Assembly: GCA_036362985.1 (NCBI GenBank)
Contig: JAYGXS010000005.1
Coordinates: 2,744,039-2,808,038 of the forward strand
Source: Ligula intestinalis
Lineage: Eukaryota; Platyhelminthes; Cestoda; Diphyllobothriidea; Diphyllobothriidae
Direction of reading: 5' to 3'
DNA length: 64,000 nucleotides
Translations under genes and position numbers: made by a program
Shown here: positions 33,227-44,470 of the stretch, one piece after another
How the letters are laid out: each line of letters opens with the position of its first letter
Position numbering within the stretch: the stretch's first letter is position 1
The notes under the pieces: model-generated
The model's input: only the letters and a program-made list of their open reading frames with translations
Told to the model about the DNA's origin: nothing
Databases searched by the model: none

Positions 33227-35305
33227 GTCTTGACGGACGGTGTCTAATCAAGTCTTCAGTTGCCCTCCTTTTCGGCGTTTCCAGGTGGGTTGCGGCGCCG
33301 GGTCGAGGGCAGCATAGCTAAGCTCGTGGGGCGGACGACGGAGAACGTGCCCAAACCACCTCCGTCGCCTTTTTTGAATGGCCTGAGACATCCTCGTTAT
33401 ACGATCGTAGTGGATGTGGACTGTTTCATTTGAGATAGATTCGGTAAACCTAACTCGCAGTATTGTTCTCAAGCACCGTTAGTCAAAGACCTACAGTCTT
33501 CGCTCAACTTCAGCGCGCACCGCTCAGCATTCACATCCATAGAGAAGGACTGACCAGATGGATGGACGGTAAACACAAATCTTTTTGGCGATAATGATGT
33601 CACGTTAGATTCATAGGCGCTTTGGAATGATTGATAAAAAACCCAGCAAGAAGCATAATATGGAATACAACATCATTCTTGCTCTGTCCATTCGGTAGTA
33701 GCCGCGCCCCGCGGTATTTAAAGCTGTCTAATTCTTCAATATGATGGCCATTAATACCCAGGGGTGCCTTTTCTTGGTCAGGAATGCAGCTCAAAAAAAA
33801 CTTCGTCTTTCCGAAATTTATGGACATGCCTACCGATATAGCGATCTCATTTAACCGCGACACTACTGACTGTAGACCACCAAAGATTGAGGCTAACAGC
33901 GCAATATCATTGGTGTAGTGGAGATCAGTAGGTGCGCGTCCGGGTGCAAGTCCAACACCATCCTTTTCAAGTAGGGCCTTGCCGAGAATCCAGCCAATGG
34001 CATACTAAAACGGAAGGGGCGAAAGGACGCAGCCCTGACAGACACCAGACTGGATATCGAATGACTGAGAGAGATTGTTGTGGACCAGGACTCGTGCGGT
34101 GGTAGACCGATAGTAGGCCTTAATCATCGCAATGAGTTTGGTCGGCGCTCCATTCAGTTCTATCATTCGCTACAGGGACTCACGATGGATGGAATCGAAT
34201 GCGGCGGCAAAGTCGACGAAGCAAACAGCCGTTGGTTGCCGTTAGCTATGGCGGAATACTAGGGTGCCCCTCAGTGTGAATATTTGATCCGCACATCCAC
34301 GCCCAGCTGGAAAATCCGGCTTGGTTGGGTCGTGTCCAGGAGTCACGTACAGACTGGAAGCGCCTGAGAAGAACAACAGCGAAGATCTTTGCAGCAACAT
34401 CGATAAGACTTTTGCCACGGTAGTTCTCGCATCTTGTCTTATCGCCCTTCTTGTGGACAGGTACAAGGATACCTAAGCCCCAGTCATCGGGAACGGTCTC
34501 TTCTCGCAATGCATGTGCAATCATCTCATGGAGCCGAGGAGCCAGGGTGTCGACACAGGACTTGTAGATTTCTGCAGGAATACCGTCCTCTCCGCGCACC
34601 TTGTTGTTGCGTAGCCTCTGCATTGCATTGGTTGCTTCGTCTGCGGAAGGGATATCACACGACACTGCGTAGGCAGGAGAGGGTTGAAACTCTGCTGTGG
34701 AAGAGAGGGCGGGTGTGATGGGTTGTTCGTCGAAGTTGAGAAGGCGCTTGAAGTGCTCACGCCAGCGATCGACCTTGGCCCAGTTAACAGGAATAAAACC
34801 TCCATTCACATCGCGAACAGAATCATAGTGTCGGGGGCTTACCACTAACCTGGCGGATAAGTTGGTACAGTTTTCGAGTGTCACCAACATTTGGGGCCTG
34901 CTCCACAGAAGTCGCCGTTTCGGACCAGTACTTCTGCCCGTTATATCTTGCCGATTTTGCTGTCAGCTTTCAAAATTGACGGAAGGAGGCATCGTGGTAG
35001 AATCTGGCTCGAGTCGTCTCATCTTTTGCTGACCCAGTCATTGCGGCGCCGCTGAGTGAATTCGAGAATTTTCTCAGCTGCCCCATAGATGGATGTCTTC
35101 AGTGATGGTCACCCACTACTGCCCTCCTTGTCAGCCTGGGTCCTAAGACGGGACCGGATTTTCGACCTTAGACCATCGGTAGTGTTGGTTTGCTGGAACT
35201 TTGCGACATCAAAGCGTCCCGCACGTGGTAGTTCGGGCGCAGATGAGAGGTGAAACTTCAGGCGCGTGAGAACGAGAGCATGGTCAGGCCCGTCAATTTT
35301 TTAAT
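33227..35305 (-). mobile_element. LINE copy L2a, RT to C-terminus
   Basis: This minus-strand copy begins inside the element at about 35,305, near the end of the endonuclease (the same sequence occurs at 8.3-8.8 kb in L1). It covers the RT (34,890-33,860) and a C-terminal part with MSQAIQKRRRRWFGHVLRRP, and ends at LDTVRQDMEAV (33,230). There it changes directly into the 5' end of L2b. The last 50 or so codons and the 3' tail are missing. Frameshifts occur near 34,300 and 34,100, and there is a stop after GGQLKT. The copy is not functional. Confidence 0.8.
34246..34890 (-). pseudogene. LINE L2a reverse transcriptase, N-terminal half
   Basis: This 214-codon frame contains VDRWREHFKRLLNFDEQP, LRNNKVRGEDGIPAEIYKSC, DDWGLGILVPVHKKGDKT and CENYRGKSLIDVAAKIFAVV, then RRFQSVRDSWTRPNQAGF. 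These are the thumb-side and first RT blocks of LINE reverse transcriptases (K/R-GxDGIPAE, W-x-ILVP-KKGD, NYRGISL). After QAGF a frameshift moves the family sequence (GRGCADQIFTLRG) to the next frame. The later palm block at about 33,910 reads DLHYTNDIALL, so the catalytic YADD is YTND and the first aspartate is lost. Confidence 0.75.
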
Positions 35306-35653
35306 GTTGCTCCACAACTGTTGTACTATTTTATGAGAACTATGTGAGTTCTCCCTCAAAATGTAGACGAAAATTTACTTGGTGTTTAAACGGGATGTAC
35401 ATAGTGCGCAGTTTCTGAACCGTGCATTCCAGTGTAGCAGTCAGGAGGTTTCGAAATTCTTCGGAAATTTAGAAACGTTTTTTAAGCCAACACCTACCAT
35501 TTCTTTCAGTATAACATTTAAAGAACTTGTCACATGCTACTAAACGGGTGCAGGAATAAAACGTAACATTTTTGTTTTCAAAAAAAATATATTTGAATCT
35601 ATGAAGGCAGTCAAAACAGTGACATGGAAGGCATCGTAATAAAGAAGTTTATT

Positions 35654-35683
35654 TTAATAATAATAATAATAATAATAATAATT
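35654..35683. repeat. (TAA)n microsatellite at LINE 3' end
   Basis: About ten TAA/AAT units. On the minus strand this is the (TTA)n tail of the third LINE family, so it probably arose with the insertion. Confidence 0.85.
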
Positions 35684-36192
35684 TGTATATTTCAGGCCCA
35701 ATGGGCCTCATCAATAAACCAAAAATTTAATAACACGAAGTACTAGAAATAATTGGTTTAACTAACAGTATCCGTAGTCTATAGCTATAAGACGAGTATA
35801 ACTGTTTAGAAGCGAATTTGTTAGATTCACAAAAATGAATATGGCAGTGTCATGCGGAAGGTGAATTTCAAGGGCATACACAGGTGAGCCACATCGTTAT
35901 CTATATTCTGACTATGTATTCTGGTACCCACTGCCTCTGTTAGTGAGAGGGGGGCTTGGAAGCAAACTCAATTGAAGCTGAGCGTGGGGCAGAACAATAG
36001 GTATTAACGAAACATTACTGGTATAGACGGGTTTCGTGCAGTACACTCGGGTTCCTAAACCGGTGCGGCATAAGGAAACATAGGGAACCCACCAGTTTAA
36101 AATCGTGATGGGCAACGCCGTATGAGATCCAAAAGTCTGTCAAATCTACAAGACCATAGTTGGGGATGTCTGAGTTGTGACCAAATATAAGG

Positions 36193-36220
36193 CACTGATG
36201 ATGGTTGATGACCAGCGAAA
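36193..36220 (+). ncRNA. orphan hammerhead-like motif
   Basis: CTGATGA is followed by TGGT, a TGATG loop, ACCA, GC and GAAACG. The TGGT/ACCA stem is perfect. The two extra bases before GAAAC mirror those in the PLE tails. The site lies in the 3' part of the third LINE copy, and no PLE coding sequence is attached. Confidence 0.35.
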
Positions 36221-36844
36221 CGAGAGTCGTCAAGACTGCGTCCTGATTCAGGGGGACACGAGTCAGAGGAAGGTTGTTTCAAGAAGGGATCCTAAATTTC
36301 CGATGTGCTTTTCTCAGGATCGTGGAGAAAGCTGCCCGGAAAAGATGAGGGAAACAAAAGGTTAATATATTCAGTGTTAAGATAAGTGTGCAGTCTTCCC
36401 TTGAATGCACATAGATTAGTTAACGCCCGAATATCAATTGGCAAATAATTCCAAAGAAAGCTATACCTAGAAGCAAAAAATAGAGATCGTTTAAAAGTGG
36501 AATAAGCAGGAGGACGTAAAATCAACGTTGAATTTCTTAGGTTGTATGGGCGAGTAACGGGAGTAAGGGCAGAAATCTTGGGGAGATTTAAACTATTATT
36601 AAGGCGAAACAGGAGACAAAACCCTGCTTCTAATCTCCTGACCCAAATAAATATTTTTTATTGGCGGTCTGATAGAAGCTGGATAAAAAGCTTGCATCCT
36701 GCAGTGTAGAAAATATGGTGAGATAAGGGTGTACGGCAGTCTATTTTATAACCATCCGCAACCAATATGTTCCAATCAAAAACTAAATTTAGAATTCAAA
36801 GTGACGTTTCATGAGAAAGGAAATCTTTTTTTACTTATAACAAA

Positions 36845-37720
36845 TGACAATAAATAATTATAATGTGCTTTTTGATCGCAACACTGTTTTGCCATGGATC
36901 TTTGAATATTACTTCGACGACTTATGCACACTAGGTCATGAAGGTGTTAATTTTATACGCAAAAGGGCATACACCCTTCATAACGAAACATTTTTTCACT
37001 TCGAAGAAAACAGGTGCGCTAATAAATGGCAGATAATTTTACTGAACAGCAAGAAATTCAGAAACAAGAATAGCATGCCGGTTTAGAGAGTTATTTTCAA
37101 ATTAAGACGCTGGATTGTGATGGTCAAGAACGTATCAGTCGGATAAAATGATCGTTTCTAATGACTTAACGTCAGTATTGATTTCCCTAACACCAGGTTT
37201 GACGGCTAACCCCTTACGCAGGAGGGTTGAGTGAAAACCAGTGCGTTTGCTGACAAGGAAAAACTTCATGAAGCTGCCCGAATTTATTTTTAAAAAGACT
37301 TTATTACCAGTTGCTCTATAAATTTGCTATCAGATCAATGGAAATGTAACGGGCTCCGCAGTATTCATTTTAGTAGCAGAAAGCGGTTACATATTTCTAT
37401 CCGTTATCAGCCGTTCGATGACGACATGTTTTCTTGTCATCAAGTGGAAAACGCTGCAAGAGATGAAGCATCAAATACATTTCAAGAGGTAAAAAGAACG
37501 GGAGGAGCTGGTGCCTCTCCTTCACGTGCTCGTCAGACCCGATTCCAGCAGCAAAAATGAAACAGCTGTCTACAGGAAGACTATAAACAGTACGCATAAT
37601 TTCATTTCTCACAGAAACCATTAAATGGCTCCAAAACAAAATTACGTGGGAACACTGTTCAAACAAATCTACACTCATTTCAAAGACCTCGTAGACATGA
37701 GGTTTGATATCGCTTCGGTT
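36845..37720. repeat. second copy of E repeat
   Basis: This stretch aligns with 30,880-31,700 in order: GAATATTACTT-GACGACT, AACACCAGGTTTG-C, CTTACGC, GTTTGCTGA, then AACAGCTGTC-ACAGGAA. The D repeats are not evident around it. On the minus strand at 37,735-37,397 it keeps a frame with LPVDSCFIFAAGI. Divergence is high, so the copy is old. Confidence 0.5.
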
Positions 37721-37949
37721 AGTTATATGGAACACCTATCCTTAGGAGTTAATTAGCTGATATCTGGCTGTTTGCCCCTTAGTAGCCAAACACAGCTAGC
37801 CCATATAATACGGCATGCGCCGTCACCAGGCTACCAGAATTGCGCACAGGTCCATAATAATTATCCGCTGCAGGGTTATTAAGCTAAAGAAGTAATGAAT
37901 TCGTAGTGAGCAGTCAGGTGTCACTCTGGGACATCCTGTATTCAACCTG

Positions 37950-39330
37950 TCCTGAAGCCTTTGTTTCACCGCCCGTCTGGCGTGAAAAATGTTTGTTGGC
38001 CCCTGCACTCTCTGGCTATTGCTCGTTTTTGTTGCCGTTTCCAATTTAGACATTTAACTCCAATAAAATCCTCCAAAGCTCAGACGGCTGATCTAACATG
38101 GTCGACGTTCGCGTACGCTCTTGTGCAGACGTCTCGTTTATCGACCAGTGTAACCTTCCGAACTGGAGCAGGTGAACGAATAAATGCATGTATGTGTCCT
38201 GAAGCGGTAGTCCGTCTTTGCTCCTCATCAGCAAACATGGGAGTTTTTGTGCACAATACGGGTTTGTTGCCAGAAGAAGTCTGTTAACTGCTGTCCTTAG
38301 GCATTATCTTACCAGTTTACTTGCTGCATCCCCCATAACAGGCATTCTTATGAGTAGATCTTATTTTCCGCCGTTGCAACTGTGGCCTTTGTGACAGGCT
38401 CCTTTATACTCCGAAGGGTGAACTTTTCTGGACAATTATTTTCGCTGAATGTGTTTTGTAGCTGCTTAAGTTTGCCTTTATCTATTTCAGGCAAACAGCT
38501 ACGTCTTGTTCTGCCTGGCAATCTCTGGAATATGTTTCGTTTAAGGTGAAAGGGGACAAAACTGTTGAAATTAATATATTGCCCCGTCCAGGTTTTCTTT
38601 CGGAATATCCAACGTTCTGTTGTGTCTTCCTCTTCTCTGTGTAAGCGGACATCTAGGAACGTGAGTTGAATGTTTACTTCCCTTTCCTATACAAATTTAG
38701 GTGGACTTTAGCCCATATTAAACTTACACAGTAGGCAAAATATATCATCCACGTACCGATTATATAACTCAAACTGGTTGGTAGTGCATTTGAGGTCCGT
38801 TTCTTTGATCTTGCCCATAAAGGCATTCACGAGGAATGCGCCAAGTGGTGCGCCCATCGAAAATCCGTTTACGTGCCTGTATTACTGGTCATGGCAGAGA
38901 AACTGTACATTTTGTGTGCTGCACGTCACAAGTGCTTTTAGCATCTCCACTGTCATTCGTCTCTGGTAGTTTGTTTCTCTTTAAACGTCGCACAGGTACC
39001 CAATTAGTTCCAGTACCTGCATGTTAGTAAAAAATGAAGATATATCCAAGGTCAGCACCCTCAATTTACAAATGTTAGTGTATTTGATAGTCTCGACAAG
39101 TCAACGTTGTTTTGCACGGTGTGCTTGTCTGCTTCTCTAAGGAGGACATTCTGCTGAAATGGTTTGGCATTAATGAATTTCACTATGAGCAGTATTGCCA
39201 TAAATCATAGAGCTCGTCTGGGCGAGGTTTAATATTTTCGCTCCTTTTTCTTTTGCAAACCCACGAGGAATAATTGTTATTCTAATATTCTTCGGAAGCA
39301 CCCTGTCCTTGCTGACAATGACAAGACAAG
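37950..39330 (-). mobile_element. PLE family 1-like copy C, degenerate
   Basis: The minus strand keeps RT blocks: GFSMGAPLGAFLVNAFMGK (about 38,855) and LYNRYVDDIFCLLCKFNMG (about 38,740). VRLHREEEDTTERWIFRKKTW and GQYINFNSFVPFHLKRNIF follow at about 38,620-38,530. Next come RSCLPEIDKGKLKQLQNTF (38,480) and, near 38,200, a shifted IHAFIHSPAPVRKV where the nuclease begins. Upstream, DRVLPKNIRITIIPRGF lies near 39,300. The YVDD active site survives, but stops and frameshifts are frequent. It is more diverged from copies A and B than they are from each other. Confidence 0.75.
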
Positions 39331-39599
39331 GATACAGGTGGCCGTGCGTAACATTTCCGGAGGCACCTTCATTCCTGTAACCTACGTCTTACCCAAGCCT
39401 TACTACTAACTTTCGAGCAGTCTCCTTGCAAACTATCACAAGCATTTCCAATAGACCCGAGACTATTTCCATGCATTGCATTCATAATTTCCCTTGAAAT
39501 CTAATTCCACTAGTCCAAAATTCTGATGCCATTAAATATACTGCACGTGTAAAGCCATGCAGCAGAAACCTGTCCTGGTAATTTCACCAGCTGCCTATT

Positions 39600-40140
39600 C
39601 TGCACACAGGTATGCAACGTGACCAAAGCATAGCATAATAATAGCACAAATCTCCCCAAGCTTTCTGCCATAATCCCCGCTAGCCGTAACTACAACGTAA
39701 GAAACTCTGCACTCGTTATGCCTCCTACTGCATCTTCCTCACCTACACACCTTTTGCTTTTCCTTCCAGGTATAGCTTTATTTGGGATCATTTGACATTA
39801 GGTCGTTAACTAGACCGTCTGCTTACAAGCAAAGACTGCGCAGTTACCTAAACACTGATTTTATTTTTTTCACCTTTTCCGAGCAGCTTTCTCCATGGCT
39901 CCGAGAAAAGAACATCAGAAATTTAGGAGATCCTCTTGAGAAGATTGTCTCTGCCTCGTGCTTCCGGGAACCTTGACGTTTCCATAAACCACAAGTTAAT
40001 CAAACGAAAGCATATGGACTTACTCAGTCTAAACTTCTGCCGTTTCATTGGCTTCTATTACTCTACTGATCTAGCGTAGTTCCTTAAGCAGTTTTTTTTC
40101 CAACACGCTTTTGTGAAAATAAAGGCACGTTTAACTCTGC
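39600..40140 (+). mobile_element. third LINE family, second copy
   Basis: In plus-strand frames NNSTNLPKLSAIIPASRNYN, then VRNSALVMPPTAS, then RPSAYKQRLRSYLNTDFIFF, then SPWLREKNIRN parallel the minus-strand copy at 36.3-36.7 kb (NNSLNLPKISALTPVTRPYN, CAFKGRLHTYLNTEYINL, PGSFLHDPEKS). One frameshift separates the two halves. The copy is 5'-truncated and only the C-terminal tail and 3' UTR are present. Confidence 0.6.
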
Positions 40141-40445
40141 CTCTTTGTTCATTGTAGGACTTGTTTAAGTGTCTATATTTTTCAGTTCATCAATTATTGC
40201 AAAATATCGCTAAATATTGCCATAAAATGAAATGTTTGCTTACATGATTACAAATGTTTATGTTTATTTGCGCACATTATCAAATTCTTTTTTTGCATGT
40301 TTACGAAATTAATTTGTTTTGACAATGCCTTCTTGGTGCTAAGTAATATGAATTCCAAAATTATTTATTCCAAACGCAGCCATCAAAATCAACTCCGTGT
40401 AAATTATACGTGCATCGAAGCGCAGTGTCTTGTGGATGCTTCAGG

Positions 40446-40705
40446 TGAAAAGCAACGCTGGAGGACGGATATCTGCAAACGGCGGTTTTGTAAGTTTCGA
40501 TACAAAAAATTACCCTTCTGATCAGATGAACGGCCAGGCGTTTATCGCATTATACGTGAACACCCTCGAGGGTGGCGGGCCAATGTTCGGACACCTTGAC
40601 TTTACGGAAAAAGACAGAGACTCTAGAGTGCTCATTCCTGGCTTTAGTTTTGCGATCAGTTGGGCATGCCTCAGGTCTAACAACGTTTTCGAGGTTCATA
40701 CCTAA
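40446..40705 (+). CDS. unrecognised protein-like ORF
   Basis: After GTGGATGCTTCAG a frame reads VKSNAGGRISANGGFVSFDT, then KNYPSDQMNGQAFIALYVNT, then LEGGGPMFGHLDF, FTEKDRDSRVLIPGF and on to EVHT and a stop. The Gly/Ser/Asp-rich, beta-like texture looks like real protein and stands out among its neighbours. A splice acceptor at 40,445 is possible but lacks a long pyrimidine tract. I do not recognise the family. It could be a terminal host exon or part of an old repeat. Confidence 0.3.
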
Positions 40706-41019
40706 TTAAGTCAATAATCTTCACATTTGTCCACCACGTCGTAACTCGGTCTCGACTTTAAACAGTTTCTATCCTATCACCCATTATGTTCAATCGCATT
40801 ATTAATTGGATTATTGGAAAAGCCCTACGCAAAGATGCTGAGAGTAAAGACGAAACAATATTTCGAATCGATGACACTAGCCGGGCATTGCAAAGTCCCA
40901 GAAAATACGCAAGGAGCTTATGCAACATGTGAATCGGCATTATTATTCGCCACTTATGGGGTTTTCTCCAGCCTACCGTTCTGCATTAAACGCTGAGCCG
41001 AGCGTATTGCAGGAAAAGA

Positions 41020-41160
41020 CAAGGGATACCGGAATGGTCATGGCTGATTTCTATGATATCGTCAGCCATTCATACCTAACCTCATGTGGCGCACTAAACC
41101 AAGGCTTGAAATTAAGACCTTGCTTTTATAAGTCTAACGTTCTAACCACTGAGCCACAAG
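41020..41160 (-). mobile_element. tRNA-derived SINE-like copy
   Basis: On the minus strand GTGGCTCAGTGGTTAGAACG is a good A-box-type tRNA head, followed by a decayed B box (TTTCAAGCC). The same body as in the 17.1 kb copy follows: GAGGTTAGGTATGA, GACCATTCCGGTATCCC and CTTTTC. The heads look like different tRNAs or differently decayed ones, while the bodies clearly match. Confidence 0.6.
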
Positions 41161-42949
41161 TTAGTTGTCTTGCTAGTTTAGGTTTTGCTGGCAATACTAT
41201 CTACCCCTACTACTGAGTGCTACAGCTACCGTCTTGACCCGAGAACTTCGTCCAAAGCCAGGAAATAGCAGGACAAGTGACCTCCGTTATCGGTCTGTGA
41301 ACATTCATCATAGTGTGTAGAAGTGACAACCCCAATATTTGTACCACTATTAGCATACTCTCTATTTCAACTTGCCAGCGGGTTAGGACTTCACAGGATT
41401 CCTGGACAGTTAAAAAGTCCTATTCCAGGCAGTTTGGCCAGCCTTTCTATGAACGATTTCCCGCCCAGCTACCAAGGAGTGAATTAATTGGTTTTTTCCG
41501 AGTTATCTACCGTTCTCTACTTACCATCATAATCTTCCGTGGAAGGATGTAGGGTCATACTGCAGCGCCAATGAGTCAAACTGCAACGCACCAGAAATGA
41601 GATAAAGGCGCTCCAAGTTGGAGTGTCGCCTCAGGTGGGTCTTTTGTCATGATCAAACTCGCAGACGATACAGAAAATTTGGACGTCAATGCTCGTTTCC
41701 AGTGAAGCCATTCGACATAAATCACGAAATTTAATGCACATTTACCGACATCATCGTGGAAATACACAGACTACACAATGTCCAATAAAAAGGACCTGCA
41801 CAGTGAGTTCTACTATCGTGCAACTAAAAACGCATATCCCCTCAATTTGGGTGGCTTACCATGAGTTTCAAAGAAGAAAAAGCGGACACAAACTACTTAC
41901 GGATATTGGCTAGAAAGTAATAACACAGCAGGCGACACTTAAACTTACATTGTAATAATAAAAGAAAGAAAGCATGACTTGCGTTGACCGTTTCTTACCA
42001 AGCAGCATAAACACACCACTGTTCGACTAATTTGGCCAGCGACAGTAACAACAAGTTACTACTTGTAGACTACAAAAAAAGAGGGATCGTCTCCTGGGGA
42101 GTAGGGGGTTAAACAAAGGGTAGCGGAAAGGCAAAATGGTACATTTGTATCGGAAGCAGACGTCCGTCACGGTACCTTGCCGTGAACTACGAGCTAAATA
42201 ATCGCATAAAAAGAGGATGTAGGAGTGAATTTGAGAGCAAGAAAGAGAGAATAAGAACTTAAAGTGAAGTGCCTAGAGTGTATAAAGTCATAAGTGCCGC
42301 CTCCGCCTCGGACATGGCATATAGACAGAGTTCATTTTGCCAGGACACGGCCGAGACCTGGACTGTGATTGGCTGACCCTCAGTGCCTGCTTGCAGCTAA
42401 AAAGAGGATTAAAAGTACATCACAAGCGGAACAGAACTCAGCAAATGAATAGCTCTACGGCTTAGCTTGTTAGTCTACCCCAATCGATCAAATAACGGTG
42501 TTTGGTTGCAAAACTACCGAAAGAAAGAGAGAAAAAGGTAGGTTGCCCTGCAGTCAGCTGTAAAATTTACACGTTCTACCAACGACGGTAGATTAAAAAG
42601 AAAACACGACAAACGGTTGGTGAGAATGAAGCGCATGAACACATTGTAGACATTAGTTGGTCCTGCTAAGAAACAGCCGGACGTTAAGTAATTCAGTCTT
42701 ACAACAAAAGGAGGTACGGTGAAGTTGTAAGAGGAACTGTTGCGAAATAAAACAAGAACAGCAGTACGTCAGAAGGGATGTGAATGGATGGAAAAAAAAG
42801 CAGAATAAAATCGGATTGTGAATGGGATGAAGCCATTCAGCCAAACATAAAAGGGTATTATACAGACTATACCCGTCAAAATTCTTTTTAAACAACCAAC
42901 ATCAGGTGAGGAAGTCAAAACGGTAATCGGCCGCGGGGACGCATGCTCT

Positions 42950-44470
42950 CAGATAAAACTATGAGACGGCAGATAAAGGGATGGACCAAAAAGGCCAACG
43001 GAATTTGACGAAGGAACCAGACGGGTCAGCAAAAAAGCGGAACGATTTGAAGAAAGATGGAGCTGAGAGCATATAGCGCAGAACAACGTTATCGGCAAAA
43101 AGACTGAAAACAACGAGGGCAAACCACCCAAAAGGCCAAAAAGTGTTAGATACACAGACAGCAAGGTTGACGATATATATTTGTATATAGAATTTTTCCA
43201 GAGTTTTTCACGATGTCTAGCATGTGCCTCCCACAACGGGGCGTAGTCAAAACGGCGGAATGCACGTAAATTGCTTCATATTGACACCAGACTAGTTAAG
43301 GCACCTCTCTCTCACGTAAACTCGTTCACTGTAAGCACAAATAATGACGACTTCACGCGGCTTCGATTCTTTCTCAGAATTAATACGCAGTTCGGTAAGA
43401 ATATTTTCTTGAGCCGACAAAATATATATTTATGCGCCCAGCTGTCACCCGGAATGGGTGGTTGAACATTAAGTTATTGTCTAAAGATTAAAAATGAAAA
43501 TTTTATATTTGTCATAAGTGACCAAATAATATTAAACTAAACCTAAATATAGTTATCCTAATGAGCTAATCAGAATGTGCTCCATCAGCATCAACTCCTT
43601 TTGCTGAGGCAGCTGATGCCTATTAATGGACATTTGGCTTTCTATTTACGGAATTCGAAGGAGAAAGGGAAAATATGTTTACTGCAAAATTTAAAAGAAG
43701 TATATTATTATTATAAGTCAAATGCGAGAAGCACCTCAAAAGACAGTCCTTCCTACATTTGATTCGATCAGGCATATAGGAAATGATTATGATATTTTCT
43801 TTCTGCCAGAAATGTGGCTTTTAAAAGGTGTACGAAAGAAACAGAAAGTGAAGTTTATTAAAAGTGAGAACAACCAATAAGAGAATATAGTAGAGAGCAG
43901 GAAATATCTTTGTATACTCAACAATTTACTGACTTCAGTCGGCAAACAATTCGATAATGCCGTTCGCATATTCCAAGATAATATATGCTTTGAAATTTTC
44001 ACTTCGGAAATCGTGAACTGAAGGTTAATGATCTGGAAGGAATAGCGGACAAACAGATGCTCTGAGCATCAAAGTAGTTCTAATATCACGACCTTGTGTG
44101 CGTGTCAACTGTGAAAACTGCTGATACTTTACGATCAGTAAGCACGGGAACATCGCTGTTGCAGGTAAAAGCTCATAATTTTCCTGAAAAATAGCGAACG
44201 TTAATCGGGGAAATGAAAAAGCTAATAAACAGATAATAAAAGACGACAAGTCCTCAGGTACAACTGCTGGTTGGAGCATAGGGGCCGGGACAGAAAAGCC
44301 AACGCATGTAGACAAAGAAAGCAAATGGAACCAATAAAAACGGGAAAAAAAATAAAACGTGATAGGGGGCGGGGCGAAGAAGAACGAAATGAAGAAATCA
44401 AGATGTACAGATCAGGTACGGAGCAGGGTTGACAGCAAATATATAAGTTACATTTTATTTCACACTAGAA
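42950..44470. repeat. rearranged repeat units (C-B-A order)
   Basis: Three blocks recur here and at 47.1-47.8 kb in the same orientation. Block A (44,283-44,470) has GCCAACGCA, GACAAAGAAAGCAAAT, CCAATAAAAACGGGAAA and GGTACGGAGCAGGGTTG. Block B (about 43,990-44,065) has AATTTTCA, GGAAATC and CAGATGCTCT. Block C (about 43,780-43,850) has ATGAT, TTTTC and GTGGCTT. A more distant A-like block lies at 42,950-43,240. No coding potential is evident. Confidence 0.5.

Larger units (their letters stand above)
35654..36740 (-). mobile_element. third LINE family, 3' end copy
   Basis: The minus strand encodes RLEAGFCLLFRLNNSLNLPK, then RPYNLRNSTLILRPP, then STFKRSLFFASRYSFLWNYL and LPIDIRALTNLCAFKGRLH, a typical C-terminal tail after the RT of CR1/L2/jockey-type LINEs. 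A 3' UTR follows and ends with a GGCCCATTGGGCC hairpin, TGAAATATACAAATT and (TTA)n (35,683-35,654), a usual LINE 3' tail. It is 5'-truncated at about 36,740 and keeps no catalytic domain. A plus-strand copy lies at 39.6 kb. Confidence 0.65.

Noticed and set aside
42080..42480. LTR of a retrotransposon
   Set aside because: The GC-richer block has a promoter-like texture, but I found no second copy in the window and no primer-binding site.
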